Shown one piece after another: positions 18,635-27,720 of a stretch of DNA of 64,000 nucleotides. The notes below the pieces were generated by a model. It had not been told where the DNA came from. It searched no databases and worked only from the letters and a program-made list of their open reading frames with translations. A program made the position numbers and the translations under genes. Source of the DNA: Streptomyces sp. NRRL F-5123 (GTDB lineage: Bacteria > Actinomycetota > Actinomycetes > Streptomycetales > Streptomycetaceae). The stretch covers positions 12,518-76,517 of the forward strand of contig NZ_JOHY01000032.1 of NCBI RefSeq assembly GCF_000721495.1, given 5' to 3'. Numbering within the stretch: the stretch's first letter is position 1; every line of letters begins with the position of its first letter.

Positions 18635-19657
18635 ATGCCCATCGCTACCCCCGAGGTCTACAACGACATGCTCGACCGGGCGAAGGCGGGGAAGTTCGCC
18701 TACCCGGCCATCAACGTCACGTCGTCGCAGACGCTGCACGCCGCGCTGCGCGGCCTGGCCGAGGCGGAGAGCGACGGCATCATCCAGATCTCCACGGGCG
18801 GTGCGGAGTTCCTCGGCGGCCAGTACAAGAAGGACATGGTGACGGGCGCGGTCGCGCTCGCCGAGTTCGCGCACGTCGTCGCCGAGAAGTACCCGGTCAC
18901 CGTCGCCCTGCACACCGACCACTGTCCCAAGGACAAGCTGGACGGCTACGTCCGCCCGCTGCTGGCCATCTCGCAGGAGCGCGTGGCCGCCGGCCGCAAC
19001 CCGCTCTTCCAGTCCCACATGTGGGACGGCTCCGCCGAGACCCTGGACGACAACCTCGCCATCGCCAAGGAGCTGCTGGCCGAGGCCGTCAAGGCCCGGA
19101 TCATCCTGGAGATGGAGATCACCCCGACCGGCGGTGAGGAGGACGGCGTCTCGCACGAGATCAACGAGAGCCTCTACACCACCGTCGACGACGCCTACCG
19201 CACCGTCGAGGCCGTGGGTCTGGGCGAGCAGGGCCGCTACCTGCTGGCCGCCTCCTTCGGCAACGTGCACGGCGTCTACAAGCCGGGCAACGTCGTGCTG
19301 CGCCCCGGCATCCTCAAGGAGCTGCAGGACGCGGTCGCGCAGAAGTACGGCAAGGCGAACGCCTTCGACTTCGTCTTCCACGGCGGCTCCGGCTCCACGC
19401 AGGAGGAGATCGACGAGGCGCTGGAGAACGGCGTCGTGAAGATGAACATCGACACCGACCTGCAGTACGCCTTCACCCGGCCCGTCGCCGCGCACATGTT
19501 CGAGAACTACGACGGTGTGCTGAAGGTCGACGGCGAGGTCGGCAACAAGAAGGCCTACGACCCGCGCGTCTGGGGCAAGTCCGCCGAGGCGGGCATGGCC
19601 GCGCGCGTCGTCGTCGCCGCCGAGAACCTGCGGTCGGCCGGCAACAAGCGCAAGTGA
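18635..19657 (+). CDS. fba: Class II fructose-bisphosphate aldolase
   Basis: 340 residues. A zinc-dependent glycolytic/gluconeogenic enzyme that splits fructose 1,6-bisphosphate into the two triose phosphates. Zinc ligands are visible in VALHTDHCPKD, FGNVHG and FVFHGGSGS. EMEITPTGGEEDGV, NINIDTD-like KMNIDTDLQYAFTRP and DPRVWGK complete the class II pattern. Length is typical. A hairpin follows the stop. Confidence 0.95.
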   Translation: MPIATPEVYNDMLDRAKAGKFAYPAINVTSSQTLHAALRGLAEAESDGIIQISTGGAEFLGGQYKKDMVTGAVALAEFAHVVAEKYPVTVALHTDHCPKDKLDGYVRPLLAISQERVAAGRNPLFQSHMWDGSAETLDDNLAIAKELLAEAVKARIILEMEITPTGGEEDGVSHEINESLYTTVDDAYRTVEAVGLGEQGRYLLAASFGNVHGVYKPGNVVLRPGILKELQDAVAQKYGKANAFDFVFHGGSGSTQEEIDEALENGVVKMNIDTDLQYAFTRPVAAHMFENYDGVLKVDGEVGNKKAYDPRVWGKSAEAGMAARVVVAAENLRSAGNKRK

Positions 19658-19704
19658 CCTCCGGCGGTACGCGCCCCGCGTCCGTGTGAGGGCGACGCCC
19701 GACT

Positions 19705-19732
19705 GGGACCTCCGGCAAGTGCCGGGGGTCCC
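19705..19732 (+). terminator. Hairpin after fba
   Basis: GGGACCTCCGGCA (19705-19717) pairs with 19720-19732 with one mismatch, and TTCG follows. It lies between the fba stop and the next gene. Confidence 0.6.
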
Positions 19733-19763
19733 TTCGCATGCCGGCTCGGGCAGACTGGAACCC

Positions 19764-20177
19764 ATGGCAATCCACGAGAACCTGCTCGGGGGCCCCGCCC
19801 CCACGCACCTGCCCGACGACCCCGAGCCGCGCGAACTGCTCGCCTCCGGCACCGCCCCCGCCGATGTGGCGGCCAAGTACCCGGCCTCCTCGCTGGCCTG
19901 GGCGCAGCTCGCGGACGAGGCGTACGAGGGCGGCCGGGTGGTCGAGTCCTACGCCTACGCCCGCACCGGCTACCACCGCGGCCTGGACGCGCTGCGCCGG
20001 GCCGGCTGGCGTGGTCAGGGCCCGGTGCCCTTCGAGCACGAGCCGAACCGCGGCTTCCTGCGGGCGCTGCACGCCCTCGCCCGGGCCGCCCACGCGATCG
20101 GCGAGCAGGAGGAGTACGAGCGCTGCACCGCCTTCCTGCGGGACAGCTCGCCGACCGCCGCCGACATCCTGGGCTGA
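19764..20177 (+). CDS. DUF3151 family protein
   Basis: 137 residues from ATG 19764 (MAIHENLLGGPAPTHLP). Full-length match to the actinobacterial DUF3151 family, with SLAWAQLADEAYEGGRVVESYAYARTGYHRGLDALRRAGW and VPFEHEPNRGFLRAL. The helical, TPR-like composition suggests a protein-binding role, but function is unknown. It usually follows fba in streptomycetes, as here. Confidence 0.85.
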   Translation: MAIHENLLGGPAPTHLPDDPEPRELLASGTAPADVAAKYPASSLAWAQLADEAYEGGRVVESYAYARTGYHRGLDALRRAGWRGQGPVPFEHEPNRGFLRALHALARAAHAIGEQEEYERCTAFLRDSSPTAADILG

Positions 20178-20462
20178 CCGACCCGGCCCCGACCCGGCCC
20201 CCGCTCCCGCCCGGCCCCCCGCGCTGTACGCGACCCGTACCGTCCGCCCGGCCTCCCGGTCCTGCCGTGAGTCAATGTGACGGTACTGCCACAGATGGGG
20301 GGCAGTCGGCCTGCGCGCGTATCCGTGTGCGATTGTTGGCGCGATTGGTTGTCGTTAGCACGCACATATGAGCGCGTGTCCGCAGGCAGCACGGTTGCGC
20401 CGCAGGGAGCCGGGTCGGGGCCCGGTGGTGGCGCCCGGAGCTGCCCGTTCGCAGGGGGAGTC

Positions 20463-21350
20463 GTGGCAGCACCGGACAGGCGGCGTCGGCACGGGCGCCG
20501 GCGCGCGAAGCAGCGCGCCTCCATAGCCGGGCCGCTCGCGCTCGCCGTCGTGCTCGTGGTCGGCGCCGGGGCCGGATACGCCGCGTGGCACAAATCCCGC
20601 GCGACCGAGGGCAGCGCGACGCTCGACACCGGCATCACCGACACCACCACGCCGCCCGCGTCCAGCGCCCTGGCCGACGGCGACAGCAGCCCCTCGCCGG
20701 AGGGGACGACGGCGAGCCCCAAGGCCTCCAAGAAGGCCACCAAGCCCAGCGCGTCGGCGACCACGAGCGCGCCCCCGACGTCGGTGCCGAAGCACGGCAC
20801 CGGGATATTCAGCATCGCCCGCGCCAGCGGCAGCGCCTCCGGGCAAGGCACGATCCGCCGCTACAAGGTCGAGGTGGAGGGCGGGATCTCGCTGTCCGCG
20901 ACGGACGCGGCGCACGAGATCGCCGACATCCTCGCCGACCCGCGCGGCTGGACCGCGGACGGCCACGACGGCTTCCAGCTGGTCTCCTCCGGCCCCGCCG
21001 ACTTCGTCATCAAGATCGCCACCCCCGACACCGTGGACCGCATCTGCGGCGCCGCAGGCCTGCTCACCCACGGCGAGGTCAACTGCGACGTCGGTGCCAC
21101 CGTCGTGGTGAACCTCAAGCGCTGGATGCTCGGCTCGCCCGAGTTCGACGGCCCGATATCCGGCTACCGCGCGCTGATCATCAACCACGAGGTCGGCCAC
21201 CGCATCGGCCACCACCACGAGGGCTGCCCCGGCCCCGGCAAGCCCGCCCCGGTCATGATGCAGCAGATCAAGGGCCTGCACGGCTGCGTGGCGAACCAGT
21301 GGCCGTACGACTCCCAGGGCCGCTACATCTCCGGGCCCCCGGTCGCCTGA
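20463..21350 (+). CDS. DUF3152 membrane-anchored putative metalloprotease
   Basis: 295 residues from GTG 20463, with GGGGGAG just upstream. A basic N-terminus (APDRRRRHGRRRAKQR) is followed by one membrane helix (about residues 22-42), a Ser/Thr/Ala/Pro-rich linker to about 115, then the DUF3152 domain. That domain contains LIINHEVGHRIGHHHEGCPGPG, a HEVGH zinc-protease-like motif with a distal His, and four Cys (ICGAAG, VNCDVG, EGCPG, HGCVAN) that could form disulfides outside the cell. Activity is inferred from the motif only. The frame extends upstream to 20277 without a site. Confidence 0.82.
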   Translation: MAAPDRRRRHGRRRAKQRASIAGPLALAVVLVVGAGAGYAAWHKSRATEGSATLDTGITDTTTPPASSALADGDSSPSPEGTTASPKASKKATKPSASATTSAPPTSVPKHGTGIFSIARASGSASGQGTIRRYKVEVEGGISLSATDAAHEIADILADPRGWTADGHDGFQLVSSGPADFVIKIATPDTVDRICGAAGLLTHGEVNCDVGATVVVNLKRWMLGSPEFDGPISGYRALIINHEVGHRIGHHHEGCPGPGKPAPVMMQQIKGLHGCVANQWPYDSQGRYISGPPVA

Positions 21351-21550
21351 CGGCCGCCGCCCGACCCCCGGTCGCCTGACGGCCGGCCCCCGGCGCGCCG
21401 CGACCGCCGCCCGCCTGCTGACGACCGCCTCCCGGCCGCCGCCTCCCGCGGCGCGCCGGGGAAGGGCCCGGCCCTTGCCGGATCAGCGCCCACCGCCGAT
21501 GATCGCGGCGTGACCCGGTGATCCCGGGTACCCGCACACGGAGGTACACC

Positions 21551-22387
21551 ATGTCCGACCACCCGACCGACGAGGCGGCGACCCCGAACCTCTCGTTCGA
21601 GGGCAGCACACCGTACGAGGACTACGTCCAGGCGTCCGTCCTCACCCATCTGCAGCACCCCCTGTCCGACGAGCCCGGCGAGCTGGCCTTCCTGGTCACC
21701 ACCCAGGTCATGGAGCTGTGGTTCACCCTGCTGGTGCACGAGTGGACCACCGCGGCCCGCGCACTGCGCAAGGACGACCTGCCCACCGCGATGGCGGCGC
21801 TGCACCGCAGCCTGCCCGAGCTGGAGTCGCTCAACGCCTCCTGGAAGCCCATCGCGCACCTCACCCCCGGGCAGTTCAACGCCTACCGCTCCGCGCTCGG
21901 CGAGGGCTCAGGCTTCCAGTCCGCGATGTACCGCCGGCTGGAATTCCTGCTCGGCGAGAAATCCGCCTCCATGCTCGTCCCGCACCGCGGCACCCCGCGC
22001 GCCTACCGCGAGCTGGAGAAGGCGCTCACCGAGCCGAGCCTCTACGACGAGGCCCTGCGGCTGCTCGACCGGCGCGGCTACCGCATCCCCGCCGCCGTGC
22101 TCGACCGCGACCCGGCCCTGCACTACGAGCCGCACCGCGAGGTCGAGGCCGCCTGGCAGCGCGTCTACGCCGCCTCCGACCAGGACTCCGACCTCATCCG
22201 GCTCGGCGAGACCCTCACCGACATCGCCGAATACGTGTGGCGGTGGCGCAACGACCACCTGGTGGCGACCCGGCGCGCGATGGGGGCCAAGACCGGCACC
22301 GGCGGCTCCGCGGGGGTGGCCTGGCTGGAGAAACGCGCCACCAAGAACGTCTTCCCCGAGCTGTGGACGGCCCGAAGCCATGTCTGA
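21551..22387 (+). CDS. kynA: Tryptophan 2,3-dioxygenase
   Basis: 278 residues from ATG 21551, with GGAGGT 9 bases upstream. A heme enzyme that opens the indole ring of L-tryptophan to N-formylkynurenine. Family segments present are EGSTPYEDYVQ, LTTQVMELWF-like VTTQVMELWFTLLVHE, ALGEGSGFQSAMYRRLEFLLG, and a C-terminal WRWRNDHLVATRRAMGAKTGTGGSAG with the expected proximal-His region. The stop overlaps the kynU start by 8 bases. First gene of a three-gene kynurenine operon. Confidence 0.95.
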   Translation: MSDHPTDEAATPNLSFEGSTPYEDYVQASVLTHLQHPLSDEPGELAFLVTTQVMELWFTLLVHEWTTAARALRKDDLPTAMAALHRSLPELESLNASWKPIAHLTPGQFNAYRSALGEGSGFQSAMYRRLEFLLGEKSASMLVPHRGTPRAYRELEKALTEPSLYDEALRLLDRRGYRIPAAVLDRDPALHYEPHREVEAAWQRVYAASDQDSDLIRLGETLTDIAEYVWRWRNDHLVATRRAMGAKTGTGGSAGVAWLEKRATKNVFPELWTARSHV

Positions 22388-23612
22388 GCCCGTCGCACCG
22401 CCCGCCGTCGTCCAGGACCTGGAGGCGCGCGCCGCCGAGCTGGACGCGGCGGACCCGCTCGCCGCCGTCCGCGACCGCTTCGCCCTCGACGACTCCACCG
22501 TCTACCTCGACGGCAACTCGCTGGGCGCGCTGCCCCGCGGGGTGCTGCCGCGGCTCGGCGACGTCGTCAGCCGCGAATGGGGCGAGCTGCGCATCCGCTC
22601 GTGGGAGGAGAGCGGCTGGTGGACCGCCCCCGAGCGGGTCGGCGACCGTATCGCGCCCCTCGTCGGCGCGGCGGCCGGGCAGATCGTCGTCGGCGACTCG
22701 ACCAGCGTCAACGTCTTCAAAGCGCTCGTCGCCGCGATCCGCATGGCGCGGCCCGGCAGGTCCGAGATCCTCGTCGATGCCACGACCTTCCCCACCGACG
22801 GCTACATCGCCGCCTCCGCCGCCCGGCTCACCGGCCGCACCGTACGGGCCGTGCCGCCCGCGGAGATCGCCGGCGCGGCCGACGAGCGGACGGCGGCGGC
22901 GCTGGTCAACCACGTCGACTACCGCACCGGGCGGCTCTACGACCTGCCGGGCATCACCGCCGCGCTGCACGAGGCGGGGGCCCTTGCCGTCTGGGACCTG
23001 TGCCACAGCGCGGGGGCCCTGCCGGTCGGCCTCGACGCCGCGGAGGCCGACCTCGCGGTCGGCTGCACGTACAAATACCTCAACGGCGGGCCCGGCGCGC
23101 CTGCGTACCTCTACGTCCGGCGCGCCCTCCAGCCGCTCTTCGACTCGCCGCTGCCCGGCTGGAACTCACACGCCGACCCCTTCGGGATGGCCCCCGGCTA
23201 CCAGCCCGCCGACGGCGCACCGCGCGGCCGCGTCGGCACCCCCGAGATCCTCTCGCTGCTCGCCCTGGACGCCGCCCTCGACGCCTGGGACGGCGTGGAC
23301 ATCGAAGCGGTGCGCGCGAAGAGCCTCACGCTCACCGACTTCTTCCTCGGCTGCGTGACCGCCCTCGTGCCGCCCCGGCTGGTCGAGCCCGTCACACCCG
23401 CGGGCCACGCCGACCGCGGCAGCCAGGTTTCGCTGCGCTGCGAGGGCGCGGGAGCGGTGATGCGCGACCTCGTCGCGCGCGGTGTCGTCGGCGACTTCCG
23501 CCGCCCCGACATCCTGCGGTTCGGCTTCACCCCGCTCTACACCCGCCACGCCGACGCCCTCCGTGCCGCCCGAACCCTGGCGGACGTGATCCCCGCATCC
23601 GGAGCGTCCTGA
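22380..23612 (+). CDS. kynU: Kynureninase
   Basis: 410 residues from ATG 22380 (ATGTCTGA overlaps the kynA stop). A PLP enzyme that cleaves kynurenine to anthranilate and alanine. The PLP lysine lies in VGCTYKYLNGGPGAP. VYLDGNSLGALPRG, IRSWEESGWW, WDLCHSAGALPV and SHADPFGM are standard kynureninase segments. Length is typical. Anthranilate made here can enter catabolism, tryptophan resynthesis or specialised metabolites. Confidence 0.95.
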   Translation: MSEPVAPPAVVQDLEARAAELDAADPLAAVRDRFALDDSTVYLDGNSLGALPRGVLPRLGDVVSREWGELRIRSWEESGWWTAPERVGDRIAPLVGAAAGQIVVGDSTSVNVFKALVAAIRMARPGRSEILVDATTFPTDGYIAASAARLTGRTVRAVPPAEIAGAADERTAAALVNHVDYRTGRLYDLPGITAALHEAGALAVWDLCHSAGALPVGLDAAEADLAVGCTYKYLNGGPGAPAYLYVRRALQPLFDSPLPGWNSHADPFGMAPGYQPADGAPRGRVGTPEILSLLALDAALDAWDGVDIEAVRAKSLTLTDFFLGCVTALVPPRLVEPVTPAGHADRGSQVSLRCEGAGAVMRDLVARGVVGDFRRPDILRFGFTPLYTRHADALRAARTLADVIPASGAS

Positions 23613-23615
23613 ACG

Positions 23616-24614
23616 ATGACCCACGACCCCGCACTCACCCAGCCCGACGCCGCCGCGGAGGTCGCCGACCCGGAGGACGCCGCCGGGCCGGCGCCGGTCG
23701 CGGGCGGCGGGCGGCGCGCTGCCGCTGCCACCGCTGCCGCGGCCGCCGCCGCTGAAGAGGCGTCGGCCTTCGCGCACCCCGCCGTGCCGCCGGACGCCAC
23801 CGCGGCGTACGGGGAGCACCCCGACCAGGTCGTCGACTTCTACCGGCCCCTCCCGGGGCGCGGGGACGCGCGGGGCGCCCCGCTGGTCGCGCTGCTGCAC
23901 GGCGGGGCGTGGCGGGCCCGCTACGACCGCGCCCACATCTCGCCGCTGGCGGCCCACCTGGCCGGGCGGGGCTTCGCGGTGGCGTCGGTGGAATACCGCC
24001 GCGGCGCACCGCCGCAGGTCGCCCAGGACGGGCCCGAGCCGCCCGTCGCCGGGCGCTGGCCCGAGACCTTCGACGACGTCGCCGCCGCAGTCGACGCCCT
24101 GCCCGCGCTCGCCGTCGGCACGCTGGGGGCGGACGTGGTGGACCCGAGGCGCTTCCTGCTCAGCGGGCACAGCGCGGGCGGCCACCTCGCGCTGTGGGCC
24201 GCCGCGCGCCACACCCTGCCGCCCGACTCGCGCTGGCACACCGGCTCACCTCCCCCGCTGCGGGGCGTCGTCGCCCTCGCCCCGATCGCCGACCTCACCT
24301 CCGCGATCCGGCTGGGCGTGTGCTCCGACGCCGTGACCGAGCTGCTCGGAGGTCCCGACCACCTCGCCGCCCGGCTCGCGCACGCCGATCCCGCCGCCCT
24401 CCTCCCCACCGGTATCGCCGTCACCATCGTGCACGGCACCACCGACAACGAGGTCCCGCCGGCCGTCAGCCGCGCGTACGCCGAAGCGGCGGCGGCCGCG
24501 GGCGAGGAAGCCACGGCGGTGTGGCTGCCCGGCCGCGGGCACTTCGCCCTCATCGACCCGGCGAACCCGGCGGTGTCGGCTGTCGCCGACGAACTCGACC
24601 AACTCGCCTGGTAG
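23616..24614 (+). CDS. Alpha/beta hydrolase, probable kynurenine formamidase
   Basis: 332 residues. An Ala-rich N-terminus of about 45 residues precedes an alpha/beta hydrolase with oxyanion HGGAW, nucleophile Ser in SGHSAGGHLALW, Asp in HGTTDNEVP and His in GRGHFALID. The start lies 3 bases after the kynU stop. The missing step of the operon is hydrolysis of N-formylkynurenine, and HGGxW-type hydrolases serve as formamidase in other organisms. Function is therefore inferred from position plus fold. It is not the cyclase-like KynB family. Confidence 0.85.
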   Translation: MTHDPALTQPDAAAEVADPEDAAGPAPVAGGGRRAAAATAAAAAAAEEASAFAHPAVPPDATAAYGEHPDQVVDFYRPLPGRGDARGAPLVALLHGGAWRARYDRAHISPLAAHLAGRGFAVASVEYRRGAPPQVAQDGPEPPVAGRWPETFDDVAAAVDALPALAVGTLGADVVDPRRFLLSGHSAGGHLALWAAARHTLPPDSRWHTGSPPPLRGVVALAPIADLTSAIRLGVCSDAVTELLGGPDHLAARLAHADPAALLPTGIAVTIVHGTTDNEVPPAVSRAYAEAAAAAGEEATAVWLPGRGHFALIDPANPAVSAVADELDQLAW

Positions 24615-24705
24615 CCATCCCCGGGCCTTCCGGACCCGGGCCCGTTGCGCTCCGGGTGCCACTTGCGGTGGCATGCGCGACCTTGCGCTGGGTGGGTGGC
24701 TTGTC

Positions 24706-24832
24706 GCGCAGTTCCCCGCGCCCCTGTTTCGTCCCCCTGCGCGGCATCCGCGAGCCCTCGCCGGGCGCTTCCGCTGCGGGGTGGGCCTTGCCGGGCGAGG
24801 GCAAGCGTTTTCAGGGGCGCGGGGAACTGCGC
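24706..24832. repeat. REP-like inverted repeat common in streptomycete intergenic regions
   Basis: GCGCAGTTCCCCGCGCCCCTG at 24706-24725 returns as its reverse complement at 24812-24832, about 86 bases apart. Partial complementarity extends outward (GTGGCTTGTC against GCGCCAGCCAC). The same CGCAGTTCCCCGCGCCCC element is widespread between streptomycete genes in my knowledge. Here it lies between convergent kyn and crp transcripts and may act as a terminator. The 24615-24961 gap holds no gene. Confidence 0.7.
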
Positions 24833-24961
24833 GCGCCAGCCACGACGGCGAGAAGATCGCGGCGACCTCGGCAAGGCGCCGCCCGGGGCGAAGGGGGCCG
24901 CGCGGGTATCCCGAGGCGAAGCCCCGGGGCAGCCCGGCGGGTCCGGGCTCAACCCCGGCGG

Positions 24962-25636
24962 TCAGCGGCTGCGCTTCGCCAGGCGCTCCACGTCGAGCAG
25001 GATCACCGCGCGGGCCTCCAGGCGGAGCCACCCGCGGCCGGCGAAGTCGGCGAGCGCCTTGTTCACCGTCTCCCGCGACGCGCCCACGAGCTGGGCCAGC
25101 TCTTCCTGCGTCAGGTCGTGCACGACGTGAATACCCTCTTCCGACTGGACGCCGAAGCGGCGGGAGAGGTCGAGCAGGGCCTTCGCGACGCGCCCGGGGA
25201 CGTCGGAGAAGACCAGGTCGGACATGACGTCGTTGGTCCGCCGCAGCCGGCGCGCGACCGCGCGCAGCAGCGCGGTGGAGACCTCGGGCCGGACGTTCAG
25301 CCAGGGCTGGAGGTCGCCGTGGCCGAGGCCCAGCAGCTTGACCTCGGTGAGCGCCGTGGCGGTCGCCGTCCGCGGACCGGGGTCGAAGAGCGACAGCTCG
25401 CCGATGAGCTCACCGGGTCCGACGACGGCCAGCATGTTCTCGCGGCCGTCGGGGGAGGTGCGGTGCAGCTTCACCTTGCCTTCGGTGACGACGTACAGCC
25501 GGTCCCCGGGGTCGCCCTCGTGGAACAGCGAATCGCCACGCGCGAGCGTGACCTCGGTCATGGAGGCGCGCAGTTCAGCGGCCTGCTCGTCGTCGAGCGC
25601 CGCGAAAAGCGGGGCACGGCGCAGAACGTCGTCCAC
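24962..25636 (-). CDS. crp: Crp/Fnr-family transcriptional regulator (Streptomyces Crp)
   Basis: 224 residues from GTG 25636, with AAGGAG 8 bases before it; this start gives the family length. The N-terminal cyclic-nucleotide-binding domain has GDPGDRLYVV and the phosphate-binding cassette region PGELIGELSLFDPGPRTATATA. The C-terminal winged helix-turn-helix reads LTQEELAQLVGASRETVNKALADFAGRGWL. It is nearly identical to Streptomyces Crp, the cAMP-receptor regulator of germination, growth and antibiotic production. A longer frame to 25681 is rejected. Confidence 0.95.
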   Translation of the reverse strand: MDDVLRRAPLFAALDDEQAAELRASMTEVTLARGDSLFHEGDPGDRLYVVTEGKVKLHRTSPDGRENMLAVVGPGELIGELSLFDPGPRTATATALTEVKLLGLGHGDLQPWLNVRPEVSTALLRAVARRLRRTNDVMSDLVFSDVPGRVAKALLDLSRRFGVQSEEGIHVVHDLTQEELAQLVGASRETVNKALADFAGRGWLRLEARAVILLDVERLAKRSR

Positions 25637-25953
25637 GAGCTCTCTCCTTGTCGGCATCGCTGGGTTGTCCCCATGATGCATGACGTATCAAACAGTGCGA
25701 TCAATCACAAGGATGTCTTATCAGGGGCCGGATGAGTGCCCCGGGGGGCCGATTGGGGGCCGCCGGCCCCGCACTCGGCGGCCGAACGAGTGGGCCCGCA
25801 CCCCGTTTTCCGCTCTCAGCGAACGCTCCCGGCGGCGGGTCGGCCGCCCCGCGCGGGTCCGGCGGCGGCCCCCGCCGGACCCGCGCCGCGCCCGGCGGCG
25901 CGGGCTCGCTGGGATCACTGCCGGGTGTCGGTGGCGGCCCGTAGTCTGGCGGC
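25637..25953. other. 317-base divergent region between crp and nth
   Basis: The part next to crp (25670-25730) is AT-rich for this genome, with ATGATGCATGACG and GCGATCAATCACAAGG, and probably holds the crp promoter. The remainder to 25950 is extremely GC-rich without a defined element. Overlapping frames here lack coding features. Confidence 0.4.
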
Positions 25954-26790
25954 ATGGCGACGAGGAGTGGCGCGACGAGCCCGGCCCCGGCCGGTCCGGC
26001 CGCGGTCAAGAAGAAGGCGAAGGTCGCGCAGACGCACACCGGGCTCGTGCGGCAGGCCCGGCGGATCAACCGCGAGCTGGCCGAGGTCTATCCGTATGCC
26101 CATCCGGAGCTGGATTTCGAGAATCCCTTCCAGCTGCTGATCGCCACCGTGCTGTCGGCGCAGACCACCGACCTGCGGGTGAACCAGACGACGCCCGCGC
26201 TGTTCGAGGCGTATCCGACGCCGGAGGCGATGGCCGGGGCGAATCCGGTGGAGATGGAGGAGATCCTCCGGCCCACCGGCTTCTTCCGCGCCAAGACGCG
26301 CGCGGTGATCGGCCTGTCCGCGGCCCTGCGGGACGACTTCGGCGGTGAGGTGCCCGGCCGCATAGAGGATCTCGTGAAGCTGCCCGGCGTCGGCCGCAAG
26401 ACCGCCAACGTCGTGCTGGGCAATGCCTTCGGGGTGCCCGGCATCACCGTGGACACGCACTTCGGACGGCTCTCGCGGCGCTTCGGGTGGACGACGTCGG
26501 AGGATCCGGAGCAGGTCGAGAAGGACGTCGCGAGCCTCTTCCCGAAGTCGGAGTGGACGATGCTGTCGCACCGCGTCGTCTTCCACGGCCGCCGCATCTG
26601 CCACGCCCGCAAGCCCGCGTGCGGCGCCTGCCCCATCGCGCCGCTGTGCCCGTCGTACGGGGAGGGCGAGATGGATCCGGAGAAGGCGCGGAAGCTGCTC
26701 AAGTACGAGAAGGGCGGAGCGCCCGGCCAGCGCCTGAAGCCCCCGCCGGACTACCCCGGGCAGCCCGCGCCCCCGCTGGCCGCCTCATGA
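25954..26790 (+). CDS. nth: Endonuclease III (base-excision DNA glycosylase/AP lyase)
   Basis: 278 residues. The helix-hairpin-helix LPGVGRKTANVVLGNAFG carries the catalytic Lys, followed by the catalytic Asp in ITVDTHFGR. The 4Fe-4S loop Cx6Cx2Cx5C is intact (CHARKPACGACPIAPLC). It removes oxidised pyrimidines from DNA. Basic/Ala-rich extensions occur at both ends (about 35 residues N-terminal). The stop overlaps the next start by ATGA. Confidence 0.95.
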   Translation: MATRSGATSPAPAGPAAVKKKAKVAQTHTGLVRQARRINRELAEVYPYAHPELDFENPFQLLIATVLSAQTTDLRVNQTTPALFEAYPTPEAMAGANPVEMEEILRPTGFFRAKTRAVIGLSAALRDDFGGEVPGRIEDLVKLPGVGRKTANVVLGNAFGVPGITVDTHFGRLSRRFGWTTSEDPEQVEKDVASLFPKSEWTMLSHRVVFHGRRICHARKPACGACPIAPLCPSYGEGEMDPEKARKLLKYEKGGAPGQRLKPPPDYPGQPAPPLAAS

Positions 26791-27560
26791 CCCAGGCGCG
26801 GGGCGCGGGGGCGGACGTGCGGGTCAGCCGGGAGGGCCTGCCCGGCTGGCTCGCCCCGGTCGCGGACGCGGCGGAGCGGATACGCCCCGAGCAGCTCAGC
26901 CGCTTCCTGCCCCCGGCGTCGGGCGGGCGCCAGTCCGCGGTGCTCATCCTCTTCGGCGAGAGCCCCACGGCCCCCGACGCCCCCGCGAGCCCGCACGCCC
27001 CCGCGCGCCCCGCCCCCACCGGAGCCGCCCCCGGGACGGTCCCCGGCGAGCCCCCCGGCCCGCGCCCCGACCTGCTGCTCATCGAGCGCTCCGCCGCCCT
27101 GCGCTCGCACGCCGGCCAGCCCTCCTTCCCCGGCGGCGCGCTCGACCCCGAGGACGGCGACCCGGAGGGCGAGGGCCCGCTGCGTGCGGCCCTGCGCGAG
27201 GCGCACGAGGAGACCGGCCTGGATCCGTCCGGCGTCCAGCTCTTCGGCGTCCTGCCGCGCCTCTACATTCCCGTCAGCGGCTTCGTCGTCACCCCGGTGC
27301 TGGGCTGGTGGCGCGAGCCCAGCCCGGTCGGCGTCGTCGACCCGGCGGAGACGGCCCGGGTCTTCCGCACCACCGTCGCGGATCTCACCGACCCGGCCAA
27401 CCGCGCGACGCTCACCCATCCGAGCGGCTTCCGCGGCCCGGCCTTCCTGGTCGAGGGCGCCCTCGTATGGGGATTCACCGCAGGCCTGATCGACAAGATC
27501 CTGCACTACGCGGGCTGGGAGGTCCCCTGGGACCGCGAGCGGACCGTCCCACTCGGCTGA
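26787..27560 (+). CDS. Nudix hydrolase, CoA-pyrophosphatase type
   Basis: 257 residues from ATG 26787, overlapping nth by four bases. The Nudix box is intact around SFPGGALDPEDGDPEG then ALREAHEETGLD. The neighbouring LRSHAGQPSFPGG matches the UPF0035/NudL motif of coenzyme A diphosphatases. A 35-residue Pro/Ala insert (about residues 58-92, APDAPASPHAPARPAP...) lies between the first strands and is unusual for the family. Coupled to nth, though the link to repair is not obvious. Confidence 0.88.
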   Translation: MTQARGAGADVRVSREGLPGWLAPVADAAERIRPEQLSRFLPPASGGRQSAVLILFGESPTAPDAPASPHAPARPAPTGAAPGTVPGEPPGPRPDLLLIERSAALRSHAGQPSFPGGALDPEDGDPEGEGPLRAALREAHEETGLDPSGVQLFGVLPRLYIPVSGFVVTPVLGWWREPSPVGVVDPAETARVFRTTVADLTDPANRATLTHPSGFRGPAFLVEGALVWGFTAGLIDKILHYAGWEVPWDRERTVPLG

Positions 27561-27720
27561 CAGCGGCGCCCCGGCCCGCGCCGCTGCGTCCCGGCCCGCC
27601 CCGACTGCTCCCGCCCCGCCCGCTCCCGGCCCGCCCGCGCGGACCTGCCCCGGAGTTCCGGCCGAATCCGGCTGCCCCGCTGCTTCGTACGCTCCCGCGC
27701 GCTCAGGTCGCCATGAGACC

